Shown one piece after another: positions 8,951 through 17,388 of a DNA stretch of 64,000 nucleotides. The notes under the pieces were generated by a model. It worked only from the letters and a program-made list of their open reading frames with translations. It did not search any database and was not told where the DNA came from. A program made the position numbers and the translations under genes. Numbering within the stretch: position 1 is the stretch's first letter; the number at the start of each line of letters is the position of its first letter. The DNA comes from Acidiphilium acidophilum (GTDB lineage Bacteria; Pseudomonadota; Alphaproteobacteria; Acetobacterales; Acetobacteraceae), in NCBI RefSeq assembly GCF_033842475.1, contig NZ_JAWXYB010000018.1:2521001-2585000 (forward strand). Reading direction: 5' to 3'.

Positions 8951-10171
8951 CTATTCTAGTAACCCGAGCTGGCGCAGGGCACTCATCTGGCGGGTCATGA
9001 CCAGATCGGCGACGCGGGATGCATGGCACTCGGCTGCAGGATCGACCACGTATCGCGCCGTTTCGTTCAGCCGGATCGACAGAGCATGGCCGCCTTCGAG
9101 CATCGCTGCGGGAATCACCGCCTCCCCATTGGTCCAGCGATGGGTGAATTCATCGTTGTGCCATCCCGAGCGCAGCGACCGGTCGGACAGGGCGACCCTC
9201 CGGTTACCCGCCACGGTCTCGACTTCGAGAGATGCAACATCAATCCCGAGTCGGCGGCGATCGCGTGAGGCTGCATCGCACTCAGCCGGCACCATAGCGT
9301 TCGAGAGAAGAACGAGATCGCCCTGACTATCGGCTAGGTCAACCCGAAAGTTCAACTGGTCAATCGCGGTCACCGGGAGTTCGACCGAGTTACGCAGTGC
9401 GCGCAGACGGCAGTCGGCGCTGCGCTGCAACGCTGGAAGCCGATCCATCAGGCGCTGTCTGATCCGGTCGAGGCCATCGCCGTCATCGATGAATGGCGCA
9501 CAGCCGGCCATGCGGGTCGTCTGCGTCAGGTGCGGATGCAGAACCATCGCGCCGGTCCCGTTCTCGAAGAAGTCGCGATGGCCGGTATCGAGATAGGATT
9601 CGACCGGCAGAGATTCCGCCAGCAGAATGTCATGGCTCTCGAGTTCGACGTGATAATAAATGATCCGATCGCGCTTTTCCTGAATGATCGACCGGCCATT
9701 CAGGAGCGCCTTTGCAGGAACCAAGCACCCATCGAGATAGACGCCGTGATCGGGCGACAGGTAGAGTGGGCGCTCCGGCCACCCATGGTCGATCGCCCCG
9801 GCTTCGATCCGGATCGGCCAGACTGTTTCGGGACGCGGATGGCGCGTGGCTTCGATCAGGCGCCGACCGACCCATTTGACGGGCCGCATTGCGCCGCTGT
9901 CGGTAATCAGCCGATCCCCCGGTTCCATATCCTCGACCGCGATGTCGCCATGCAGACCGAGTAATCGGGTGCCCTCAAGGAAACACACGGTCAGATCGAC
10001 GCCGCCCCCTTCCGTCGCGTCTGGAGAGCGGCCACATGGTTCCGGCGTGACGTTTTCGACAATACGACCCGCAGCAAGCTCCCCGGAAACGACGGAGGCG
10101 TCGCCTTTGCCGACGGTACCGGCGATCGTTGAACGACCGATGGCGGCGGAGATTACAGTTATGTCACCCAT
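8951..10171 (-). CDS. Hint (hedgehog/intein) domain protein, short form
   Basis: A 406-residue protein with an intein-like Hint_2 domain. The likely nucleophile is C63 in VCFLEGTRLL, followed by VEDMEPGDRLITDSG, VKWVGRR, LSPDHGVYLDGCLVPA and VESYLDTGHRDFF (to about residue 205). A 62-residue segment precedes the Hint domain. A C-terminal domain (about 275-395) carries VPAECDAASRDRRRLGIDVA and RWTNGEAVIP, closely paralleled in the larger Hint protein at 35059. I chose the ATG at 10171 because AGGAG lies eight bases upstream; a GTG at 10204 would add 11 residues. Autocatalytic cleavage is known for such domains but is not shown here. Cell-surface location is inferred. Confidence 0.8.
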   Translation of the reverse strand: MGDITVISAAIGRSTIAGTVGKGDASVVSGELAAGRIVENVTPEPCGRSPDATEGGGVDLTVCFLEGTRLLGLHGDIAVEDMEPGDRLITDSGAMRPVKWVGRRLIEATRHPRPETVWPIRIEAGAIDHGWPERPLYLSPDHGVYLDGCLVPAKALLNGRSIIQEKRDRIIYYHVELESHDILLAESLPVESYLDTGHRDFFENGTGAMVLHPHLTQTTRMAGCAPFIDDGDGLDRIRQRLMDRLPALQRSADCRLRALRNSVELPVTAIDQLNFRVDLADSQGDLVLLSNAMVPAECDAASRDRRRLGIDVASLEVETVAGNRRVALSDRSLRSGWHNDEFTHRWTNGEAVIPAAMLEGGHALSIRLNETARYVVDPAAECHASRVADLVMTRQMSALRQLGLLE

Positions 10172-10499
10172 TGTCCGCTCCTGCACTAAACCCTGCGTAA
10201 TCACTACGTATCAGGAGCACCGATCGGTTGCAATCTATTTACATTTTGTTTATTCTACTTTTGATAACAGAGTATTTTTTAACAAAGACACGTTTCAAAT
10301 TTTATTTCTCGCCAGAATTCCGTGTCTAAATGATGTTACGCCTACGATTCCTCGGATAACAACGTCCCTGAGCCAGCCCGGCGGTGTTTGCTATTTTAAT
10401 TTATATAATCCGGAAATAACAGCCGAACTTACATCCGGCCGTTATATTCAATCGTTCAACTCGATCAATTCAAGCCGTCATACGGCACCAGCCCACCGA
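10172..10499. other. AT-rich intergenic region without a gene
   Basis: About 328 bases between the HU gene and the Hint gene, both on the minus strand. The stretch 10225-10460 is strikingly AT-rich for this genome, with runs such as TATTTTTTAAC and TTTTAATTTATATAAT. It presumably holds the promoter of the Hint gene. I see no ORF with a ribosome site, no RNA gene and no clear terminator. Confidence 0.5.
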
Positions 10500-10769
10500 T
10501 CAGACCATCTTTTTGAGCGATGGCGAAGCCTTGAACCGAACCGTCTTGCCCGCCTTCACCTTGATCTCCTCGCCGGTGCGAGGATTGACGCCCTTTCGCG
10601 CCTTGGTCTTGCGGACGGTGAAGGTTCCAAAACTCGGCAGAGTGAACTTGCCGTTCTTCTTAAGTTCCTTGACGATCGCTTCCATCAGCTCGGTCGCGGT
10701 CCGGTTCGAGGCCACGCCGGTGAGGTTTGCCGACTTCTGAATGACTTCCGCGAGAAACGCTTTCGACAT
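10500..10769 (-). CDS. hup: HU family DNA-binding protein
   Basis: An 89-residue histone-like nucleoid protein that bends and compacts DNA as a dimer. It starts MSKAFLAEVIQKSA and carries the HU beta-arm region GKFTLPSFGTFTVRKTKARKG and the signature VNPRTGEEIKV. The C terminus (VRFKASPSLKKMV) matches family length. I chose ATG 10769 because AAGGGG sits about nine bases upstream. The longer frame from 10811 adds 14 residues with no family match. Confidence 0.95.
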   Translation of the reverse strand: MSKAFLAEVIQKSANLTGVASNRTATELMEAIVKELKKNGKFTLPSFGTFTVRKTKARKGVNPRTGEEIKVKAGKTVRFKASPSLKKMV

Positions 10770-10945
10770 GGTCGAAGCCCCTTTCCTGTTCTTGATCGGC
10801 CCCATCGCCATGATGGACGAACCGATGCCGGGCTTCCGGCTGGTTGAAGAATCCTACGCACCCGCCAAGAACGAATCGGCGAGCCCCGATTCTTGTAACG
10901 ATTCGCAGAAACTTTGAACAGGGGGTAGGTGATGCCTGCAAAAAA

Positions 10946-11521
10946 TCAAAGCAACGCCATCACCGCCATGCCGCCGATAAATGCCAGAAGACCCAGCCCG
11001 AGCGAGACGAACCCAAAGCCGACGATCTCGGTCACCACTGATACCGAAGCAAGGACGATGGCAATCTGCAAGGCTCCCACCGCTATTTCCAGCAAATGGT
11101 ACCGCTCCAATTGATGGTCGCGCGCCTCGGTCTGGCGCAGCGCCTGCTGTTTCAGCTGCGCTTTGCCTTCCCGCCCCGCCGGGTCTGAAATCTCCTTGGC
11201 GGCATGTGCCTGCGCCGCCTCGGCCAGCGCGGCCACCGCCGGATCGTTTCCTCGCGCCATGGCCGCCAAGGTCGAGGCCTGACTCGCCGCGATATCCGCC
11301 TTGATCGATTTCGCCTGATAAAACGCCCACGTATCGCTCACGGCGATCTGCTTGGCGATGTAATCGTTCTGCGCCGATTTCTCGCCCATCTCGCAGATCG
11401 CAAGGCATGCCGCCAGGATACCGATCAGCAACGCCATCCGCCGCGCGTGATGCGCCTCGGGATGCTCCTTCAAATGCTGGTGTCGCTCCAGACTGTCCGT
11501 TGCAGTCTCGATCCCGTCCAT
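10946..11521 (-). CDS. DUF4337-like membrane protein
   Basis: A 191-residue protein with an N-terminal membrane helix (RRMALLIGILAACLAICEMG, about residues 27-46). A charged, alanine-rich region containing NDYIAKQIAVSDTWAFYQAKSIKAD follows, then two closely spaced C-terminal hydrophobic segments. The 'AQNDYI..QIAVSDTWAFYQAKSIK' pattern is what I associate with DUF4337. The reading frame runs upstream through tRNA-Phe, but those codons belong to the tRNA. ATG 11521 (or GTG 11530) is the sensible start, 24 bases past the tRNA 3' end, so co-transcription with the tRNA is likely. Function unknown. Confidence 0.75.
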   Translation of the reverse strand: MDGIETATDSLERHQHLKEHPEAHHARRMALLIGILAACLAICEMGEKSAQNDYIAKQIAVSDTWAFYQAKSIKADIAASQASTLAAMARGNDPAVAALAEAAQAHAAKEISDPAGREGKAQLKQQALRQTEARDHQLERYHLLEIAVGALQIAIVLASVSVVTEIVGFGFVSLGLGLLAFIGGMAVMALL

Positions 11522-11544
11522 GTCACTCACCAGAAAGAAGAAGA

Positions 11545-11620
11545 TGGTGCCCAGGGGCGGAATCGAACCACCGACACTGCGATTTTCAGTCGCATGCTCT
11601 ACCAACTGAGCTACCTGGGC
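11545..11620 (-). tRNA. tRNA-Phe (GAA)
   Basis: A 76-base cloverleaf on the minus strand with encoded CCA. Acceptor GCCCAGG/CCTGGGC, D arm GCTC...GAGC, anticodon stem TGCGA/TCGCA with loop CTGAAAA giving anticodon GAA, and T arm GGTGG-TTCGATT-CCGCC. All stems pair. Confidence 0.97.
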
Positions 11621-11720
11621 CACGCGTGAAACGGGGTCTAGCCGATGCGCGCACCGTCATCAAGGGCAACGGCGAAAACGGCGTCCATTTTGGCAGAAGG
11701 GGGTAAGAAACCCTGATATC

Positions 11721-11984
11721 TCAATTCTTAAGCGCGACCGCCTCCGGCATCTCGATGTCGATCTCAAGAGTCGATATCGTGCCATCCCGGTCGAGTTTCA
11801 CCTTAACCTTCTCCCGATCGATTGCGATGTGCTTGGCAATCACTGCGAGGATTTCCTCCTGCAGAATCGCTGCCAGATCCGACTTACCCGACAAGGCTCG
11901 CTCATGAGCGAGCAACAGTTGCAACCGTTCCCGCGCCACTGGTGCCGTGTTGCGAGAGCGCGAGAAGAAGCTGAAGATGCTCAT
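11721..11984 (-). CDS. minE: Cell division topological specificity factor MinE
   Basis: An 87-residue protein that drives MinCD oscillation by stimulating the MinD ATPase. The N-terminal region ([19 protein letters not shown]) contains the membrane-targeting and anti-MinCD part. The C-terminal dimerisation domain includes [20 protein letters not shown]. Its start overlaps the minD stop by four bases (ATGA), so the two are translationally coupled. Confidence 0.95.
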   Translation of the reverse strand: MSIFSFFSRSRNTAPVARERLQLLLAHERALSGKSDLAAILQEEILAVIAKHIAIDREKVKVKLDRDGTISTLEIDIEMPEAVALKN

Positions 11985-12796
11985 GCGACGTTCCGCCCAA
12001 ACAACCGGCTCATGAAGCCCTTTTTTTCCACCGGCAAGGTCACTGTCACCGCTTCGCCCAACAAGCGTCGCGCCGCCTCGGCGTAAGCCCGCGCCGGCCC
12101 CGATGCCGGGTTATGCAACGTGACCGGGCAGCCGACATTCGATGCTTTCAGCACATCCTCACTGTCGGGAATGATCCCCAGTAGTGGAATCGCCAGGATT
12201 TCGAGAACATCCTCGACTTTCAGCATCTCGCCACGCGCCGCCCGTGCCGCATCGTAGCGGGTCAGCAACAGATGTTTTTCCATCGTCTCGCCCGCTTCGG
12301 CGCGCGCTGTCTTGGAATCCAGCAATCCGATGATCCGGTCCGAATCCCGCACCGAGGAGACCTCGGGATTGGTCACCACCACCGCCATATCGGCATGACG
12401 CATCGCAAGCGTCGCCCCGCGTTCGATCCCGGCCGGGCTGTCGCATACGATCCAGTCGAATTTCTCGCGTAGTTCCCCGATCACCCGCTCGACACCCTCC
12501 GGGGTCAACGCGTCCTTGTCGCGGGTCTGCGAAGCCGGGAGCAGCGACAGCGTCTCGACCCGCTTGTCGCGAATCAGCGCCTGCGCGAGCTTGGCGTCGC
12601 CCTGCACCACGTTGACAAGGTCGAACACCACCCGCCGCTCCGCTCCCATGATCAGGTCGAGATTGCGCAACCCGACATCGAAATCGACGACAACGACATT
12701 CTGTCCCGCCTGCGCCAGCGCCGCGCCCAGCGCCGCCGATGACGTTGTCTTGCCGACGCCGCCCTTGCCCGATGTAACGACCAGAACCTTCGACAT
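11981..12796 (-). CDS. minD: Septum site-determining ATPase MinD
   Basis: A 271-residue ParA-type ATPase that recruits MinC to the membrane. The deviant Walker A is [18 protein letters not shown] (residues 6-23). [14 protein letters not shown] and a [10 protein letters not shown] switch segment follow. The C terminus ends in the basic amphipathic helix [10 protein letters not shown] that binds the membrane. It lies eleven bases after minC and overlaps minE, giving a minCDE operon. Confidence 0.97.
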   Translation of the reverse strand: MSKVLVVTSGKGGVGKTTSSAALGAALAQAGQNVVVVDFDVGLRNLDLIMGAERRVVFDLVNVVQGDAKLAQALIRDKRVETLSLLPASQTRDKDALTPEGVERVIGELREKFDWIVCDSPAGIERGATLAMRHADMAVVVTNPEVSSVRDSDRIIGLLDSKTARAEAGETMEKHLLLTRYDAARAARGEMLKVEDVLEILAIPLLGIIPDSEDVLKASNVGCPVTLHNPASGPARAYAEAARRLLGEAVTVTLPVEKKGFMSRLFGRNVA

Positions 12797-12807
12797 AGCG
12801 TGCTTCC

Positions 12808-13542
12808 CTAATCCAGCGCCGCGAGGCGCAATTCCTTGTCGTCCAGCCAGATCTGCACGGCTTTGCCCTGCAACCCATGACCCCAGTGATCTGCCGTACG
12901 GTACAACCCGTCGATCGCGAGCAGTTCCGCCGCCAGTTTCGAACAGAAAATCCGCGCATCGGCCCCGCCGAGCAACCCGGCCACCGCCCGCCCACGCAGG
13001 GTGCCATACACGTGAATCGAGCCTCCGGCGATGATCTCCGCCCCGGACGACACCGGCCCGATCACAGTGACATCGCCCTCCTCGAAAACGACTGATTGCC
13101 CGGACCGGACCGGGCGGTTGATCAGAAGCGAAGGTCGCCGCTCCACGGTGGCGGCTTCAGGTTCGACAACTGATTCGACTCCGACTGGCTCGATCGTCTC
13201 CGGTACGTCAATGAACTTATCCGGCCTGCCTTCCCGCCCGGGTGCGGCCAACGTCGCGCCGAACCACGGCGTTCCGCGCAGCAACGCCATGTCGACCCCT
13301 TCGACCCCGATGATCCGCAGGTCGCGGGCCTCCAGCGCAGCCAGAATTGTCGCCGGATCGTCATCGGCCTCGGTCATCGCTGCCAGATTGACCACGACCG
13401 GCCGGTCCACGAAAAATCCCGCCGAACGCGCCATCTGCTGGTCGAGCGCTGCCAGCCATGCCTCGAACGGCGGCTCGGGCACCACGATCAACGCCATGAA
13501 CGAGCGCCCGCGGATTCGAATGGTCGGTAGCGGAATTGTCAT
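12808..13542 (-). CDS. minC: Septum site-determining protein MinC
   Basis: A 244-residue inhibitor of FtsZ assembly, acting with MinD. The N-terminal MinC_N domain (IRIRGRSFMALIVVPEPPFEAWL, then FFVDRPVVVNLA) is joined by a Pro/Val/Glu-rich linker (about residues 105-145) to the C-terminal beta-helix. That helix shows RSGQSVVFEEGDVTVIGPV, GSIHVYGTLRGRA and IFCSKLAAELLAIDG, which bind MinD. ATG 13542 is preferred. A GTG at 13560 in the same frame would add six residues; the ribosome site is weak for both. Confidence 0.93.
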   Translation of the reverse strand: MTIPLPTIRIRGRSFMALIVVPEPPFEAWLAALDQQMARSAGFFVDRPVVVNLAAMTEADDDPATILAALEARDLRIIGVEGVDMALLRGTPWFGATLAAPGREGRPDKFIDVPETIEPVGVESVVEPEAATVERRPSLLINRPVRSGQSVVFEEGDVTVIGPVSSGAEIIAGGSIHVYGTLRGRAVAGLLGGADARIFCSKLAAELLAIDGLYRTADHWGHGLQGKAVQIWLDDKELRLAALD

Positions 13543-13701
13543 GTTCGACACGCTCAGCACGTAGCGGTCCCGGCTTCACCCCGTCAACAACGGAGTGAAA
13601 TTTTGATCGCGATTTTCAAAAACATGTTTACGATTCAATGACTTTACCAACCGATCACGCACCGCTCCCGCCATGTGCTCGACTCGCAGCCCATTGTGCT
13701 C

Positions 13702-14664
13702 TCACCGGATCAATCCTGAGGCGACCGCACGCGCCCGGCTGGCCGCGATAGAGCGGCTTACGGCAATTGCCGCCTCCAGCGCCAACCGCCCGGCCGCCGC
13801 CCCGACCAGAACCGGCGCACCATCAAGACAGGCTGCATGGAACGCGGCATGTTCCGCCGCCAGCGCGTCATGATCCTCCCACGATGCCGTCTCCAGCCCG
13901 AATTCCTCGAAACCCGGCAGTTTCATACCCCGGTCCCGCCCGATCAGCGTGAGCTTCTTCGCCGCGAAATCGACCGTGAGATATCCCGCTTCCGAAAATA
14001 TCCGCATTTTCCGTTCGGTCTTCAACGAAATCCGGCTTGCGGTAATGGTCGCCACGCACCCATCGGCAAAATGCACCCGCGCGTTGGCGATATCGTCATG
14101 CGCGCTGGCGACCGCCGCACCTACCGCGTCAACGCTCTCGATCGTCTGCCCCACCAAGGCCAGCACCAGATCCAGATCATGGATCATCAGATCCAGAATG
14201 ACCGAAACATCAGTGCCGCGCGGCTTGAACGGCGCCACCCGCACCGCTTCGATGTATAATGGCCGTCCCATCCGCGCCGCAACGGCACCGTGGGCCGCAG
14301 AGAACCGCTCCAGATGCCCGACCTGCAACACCTTTCCACATACCGCCGCCGCCGCGGCCAGTTCATCCGCCTCGTCCAGCGTTGCCGCGATCGGTTTTTC
14401 GATCAGCACATGCCGCCCTGCCCCCAGCGCGCGCATGGCGATCGAAAAATGCGTATCGGCGGGCGAAGCGACGATCACCGCATCCGCCGCGGCAATCAAT
14501 TCATCCAGCCCGAGCGCGGCACAGCCCGCTTCCACCGCTACCTGTTCTGCCCGGGCCGCATCAGGATCGTGCAGCCCGACCAGCAACGCGCGCTCCGCCG
14601 CAGCGGTCTTGAGCGCATGAAACCGTCCGAAATGCCCCGCACCGATCACGCCGACCTTCAACAT
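13702..14664 (-). CDS. Gfo/Idh/MocA family sugar dehydrogenase
   Basis: A 320-residue NAD(P)-dependent oxidoreductase. The N-terminal Rossmann fold has VGVIGAGHFGRFHALK, ASPADTHF and the EKPIA motif whose lysine is catalytic. The C-terminal domain includes GHLERFSAAH and DLMIHDLDLVLAL, with the usual Asp/His pair. This combination resembles dehydrogenases near lipid A genes, such as the UDP-GlcNAc 3-dehydrogenase GnnA, but the partner aminotransferase gene is not adjacent, so the substrate is open. I chose ATG 14664, which has GGGAG just upstream. It is divergent from secD. Confidence 0.82.
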   Translation of the reverse strand: MLKVGVIGAGHFGRFHALKTAAAERALLVGLHDPDAARAEQVAVEAGCAALGLDELIAAADAVIVASPADTHFSIAMRALGAGRHVLIEKPIAATLDEADELAAAAAVCGKVLQVGHLERFSAAHGAVAARMGRPLYIEAVRVAPFKPRGTDVSVILDLMIHDLDLVLALVGQTIESVDAVGAAVASAHDDIANARVHFADGCVATITASRISLKTERKMRIFSEAGYLTVDFAAKKLTLIGRDRGMKLPGFEEFGLETASWEDHDALAAEHAAFHAACLDGAPVLVGAAAGRLALEAAIAVSRSIAASRARAVASGLIR

Positions 14665-14771
14665 AAGCTCCCGATCCTCCCGCATTTGCGCCACACTTGC
14701 ACGCGCAAGCCGGCCCCGCCATACCACCCCCGCCTCGCCATCGTGGCAAGTTCAAGGACCCAACGCCGGCC

Positions 14772-16352
14772 ATGCTCTATTTCTCGCGCCTGAAAACCAC
14801 TCTGATCGTGCTGTTCTGCGCGGTCGGCGTGCTGCTCGCTCTGCCGAACCTGATCAAGCGGCCGCTGCCGGATATCCCTTGGCCGCAGATCCATCTCGGG
14901 CTCGACCTGCGCGGCGGCTCCTATCTGCTGATGCAGATCGACATGAACGCCGTGATCAAGGAGCAACTCGCCGGCCTGACCGACGATGTCCGCCATACGC
15001 TGCTTAAAGCCGATATCGGCTACACCGATCTCGGTGCCAATGTCCTGGCCAAGCGGGTCCAGTTCAATCTGCTCAAACCGTCGGACGCCGCCGCCGCCAA
15101 GCCGCTCCTCGAAAAACTGATCAATCCGGTCGATGCCGCGGGGGGAGCCCCCGATCTCGACATTAAGATCACCCCTTCCGGTGCAGTAACCCTCACCCTC
15201 TCACGCGCCGGGCTGATCGCGAAGGAATCCCAAGCGCTCGCTCAGTCCATCACCATCATCGGGCGCCGGATCGATGGCTCAGGCGTGGTCGACCCCCAGA
15301 TCGCGCGTCAGGGCACCGATCAGATCGTCATCCAGTTGCCTGGCGTATCGGACCCCAACCGGATCAAGCGCCTGCTCGGTAAAACCGCGCATATGACGTT
15401 CCACATGGTGGCGCAGAATGTGAATCCGGCCACCAAGATCCCTCCCCCCGGCGTCGAAATCCTGCCGATGCTGAACGACCCCACGCAATCGATGGCGATC
15501 CAGTCGCGCGTCGCGGTCGATGGCGCGGATCTCACCAACGCGCAGGCCGGTCAGGATCCCCAATCCGGGCAATGGGTGGTCAATTTCACCTTCAACGGCG
15601 TCGGCGCCCGCAAATTCGCCGAAATCACGACCAAAAACGTCGGTAAGCTGTTTGCCATCGAACTCGACCACAAGATCATCGAAGCCCCGGTAATCCAGAC
15701 ACCGATCATCGGTGGTCAGGGCCAGATCACCGGCAATTTCACCGCCCAATCCGCAACCGATCTCGCGTTACTGCTGCGCGCGGGCGCCTTGCCTGCACCG
15801 CTCAAGGTGGTCGAACAGCAGAGTGTCGGCCCCGAACTCGGCGCGGATGCGATCCGCGCCGGCATCATCTCGCTCGCGGTCGGGTTCGTGCTCGTGATCG
15901 CCTTCATGGCAAGCTTCTACGGCCTGTTCGGCTGGTTTGCGAACATTGCCCTGGTGGTGAACCTGCTTCTTCTCGTCGCGGTCCTGTCCCTCCTCGGAGC
16001 CACCCTCACCCTCCCCGGAATGGCCGGGATATTGCTGACCCTCGGCATGGCAGTCGATGCCAACGTGCTGATCAACGAGCGTGTCCGCGAGGAGGTCAAG
16101 CTCGGTCGGAAGCCCCTCGCCGCGCTCGAAGCGGGTTATAAGCGCGCCTACGGCACCATCATCGACTCCAATGTCACGACATTGCTCGCGCACATCATGC
16201 TGTTCATCTTCGGCTCGCCGCCAGTGCGCGGCTTCGCCGTGACCATCTGCGTCGGCATCGTCACGACCTTATTCACCTCCACCGTTCTGGTACGGCTGAT
16301 AACGGCACGCTGGTATATCGCCCGCCGCCCCGCCGCCCTGCCGGTCTTTTGA
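14772..16352 (+). CDS. secD: Protein translocase subunit SecD
   Basis: A 526-residue inner-membrane protein that with SecF uses proton-motive force to complete export through SecYEG. There is one N-terminal helix (TLIVLFCAVGVLLALPNLI), then the large periplasmic P1 region with IHLGLDLRGGSYLLMQID and the conserved VVDPQIARQGTDQIVIQLPG. A five-helix RND-type bundle ends the protein, with GMAVDANVLINERVREE. I chose ATG 14772 because earlier in-frame starts add a proline-rich, unconserved stretch. YajC, often upstream, is absent here. Confidence 0.96.
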   Translation: MLYFSRLKTTLIVLFCAVGVLLALPNLIKRPLPDIPWPQIHLGLDLRGGSYLLMQIDMNAVIKEQLAGLTDDVRHTLLKADIGYTDLGANVLAKRVQFNLLKPSDAAAAKPLLEKLINPVDAAGGAPDLDIKITPSGAVTLTLSRAGLIAKESQALAQSITIIGRRIDGSGVVDPQIARQGTDQIVIQLPGVSDPNRIKRLLGKTAHMTFHMVAQNVNPATKIPPPGVEILPMLNDPTQSMAIQSRVAVDGADLTNAQAGQDPQSGQWVVNFTFNGVGARKFAEITTKNVGKLFAIELDHKIIEAPVIQTPIIGGQGQITGNFTAQSATDLALLLRAGALPAPLKVVEQQSVGPELGADAIRAGIISLAVGFVLVIAFMASFYGLFGWFANIALVVNLLLLVAVLSLLGATLTLPGMAGILLTLGMAVDANVLINERVREEVKLGRKPLAALEAGYKRAYGTIIDSNVTTLLAHIMLFIFGSPPVRGFAVTICVGIVTTLFTSTVLVRLITARWYIARRPAALPVF

Positions 16353-16362
16353 GGCTCATGAC

Positions 16363-17343
16363 ATGAAATTCCTTACCACCCCTGCCTTCCGCCTGGTGCC
16401 TGACGGCACCCGCATCCGCTTCATGAAGGGCCGCTTCATCGGCCTGATGGTCTCGGCGGTGCTCTCGACCGCCTCGATCATCCTATTCTTCCATCCCGGC
16501 CTCAACCTCGGCCTCGATTTCAAGGGCGGCGTCGTGATCCAGGTTGCCACCCCGACCAAGCCCGATTTCGGGAAACTTCGCTCAGGGCTCGATGCCGTGC
16601 ATCTGCAGGGAGCGTCGCTCCAAGGGTTTGGCAACGGCAAGGGTGTCCTGATCAGCCTCGAATCGAAAGCCAACGCCCAGGCGACCGAAAAATCTCTCAC
16701 CGCAGCCGAAACCGTGGTGAAAACCTCGCTGCCCGGCGCCGTGATCCAATCGACCCAGGCAATCGGCGCATCGGTCTCCGCGACTTTGTTCCGCCAAGGC
16801 ATCATCGCACTGGGCCTGAGCTTCCTGATGATCCTGGTCTACATCTGGTTCCGGTTCGAATGGCAGTTCGCGGTCGGTGCGGTTGCGACCCTGATCCTCG
16901 ATGTCACCAAAACCGTCGGCTTCATGGTGATCACCCAGATCCCGTTCGACCTCGTGACCATCGCCGCCATTCTCACCGTGATCGGCTACTCCACGAACGA
17001 CAAGGTCGTGGTCTACGACCGGATGCGCGAAAACCTCCGCAAATACAAAACCATGCCGCTACGCGACCTGATCGACCTGTCGATCAACGAGACCCTTAAC
17101 CGCACACTCGGCACTTCCAGCACGGTCTTCCTCGCCGCATTGCCGCTGGCCCTGTTCGGCGGCGCCTCACTCTCGGGCTTCGCCTGGATCATGCTGTTCG
17201 GCATCGTCGTCGGCACCTCGTCGAGCATCTACATCGCCGCCCCCATTCTCCTCCTGCTGGGCGAACATCGTCTGCGGCGTGGCCCCCGGACCAATGAAGA
17301 TCCCACCGTCGCCAAGGGTAAAGCAGTCAGCCGGACGCGTTGA
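16363..17343 (+). CDS. secF: Protein translocase subunit SecF
   Basis: A 326-residue partner of SecD, ten bases downstream in the same operon. It shows an N-terminal helix, the periplasmic segment LGLDFKGGVVIQVATP and the transmembrane block with VIGYSTNDKVVVYDRMREN, the SecF hallmark corresponding to the SecD motif. A SSTVFLAALPLALFGG segment follows. Length and topology (six helices) are normal. Confidence 0.96.
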   Translation: MKFLTTPAFRLVPDGTRIRFMKGRFIGLMVSAVLSTASIILFFHPGLNLGLDFKGGVVIQVATPTKPDFGKLRSGLDAVHLQGASLQGFGNGKGVLISLESKANAQATEKSLTAAETVVKTSLPGAVIQSTQAIGASVSATLFRQGIIALGLSFLMILVYIWFRFEWQFAVGAVATLILDVTKTVGFMVITQIPFDLVTIAAILTVIGYSTNDKVVVYDRMRENLRKYKTMPLRDLIDLSINETLNRTLGTSSTVFLAALPLALFGGASLSGFAWIMLFGIVVGTSSSIYIAAPILLLLGEHRLRRGPRTNEDPTVAKGKAVSRTR

Positions 17344-17388
17344 CTGCCGAATCGGTGGGCGCCCGGCGGCGTGCGGCCTTATGTGCGA

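Noticed and set aside
9846..10847. 333-codon plus-strand frame running through the Hint gene, the AT-rich gap and HU
   Set aside because: It is antisense to two well-supported genes and open across the gap by chance, with no ribosome site.
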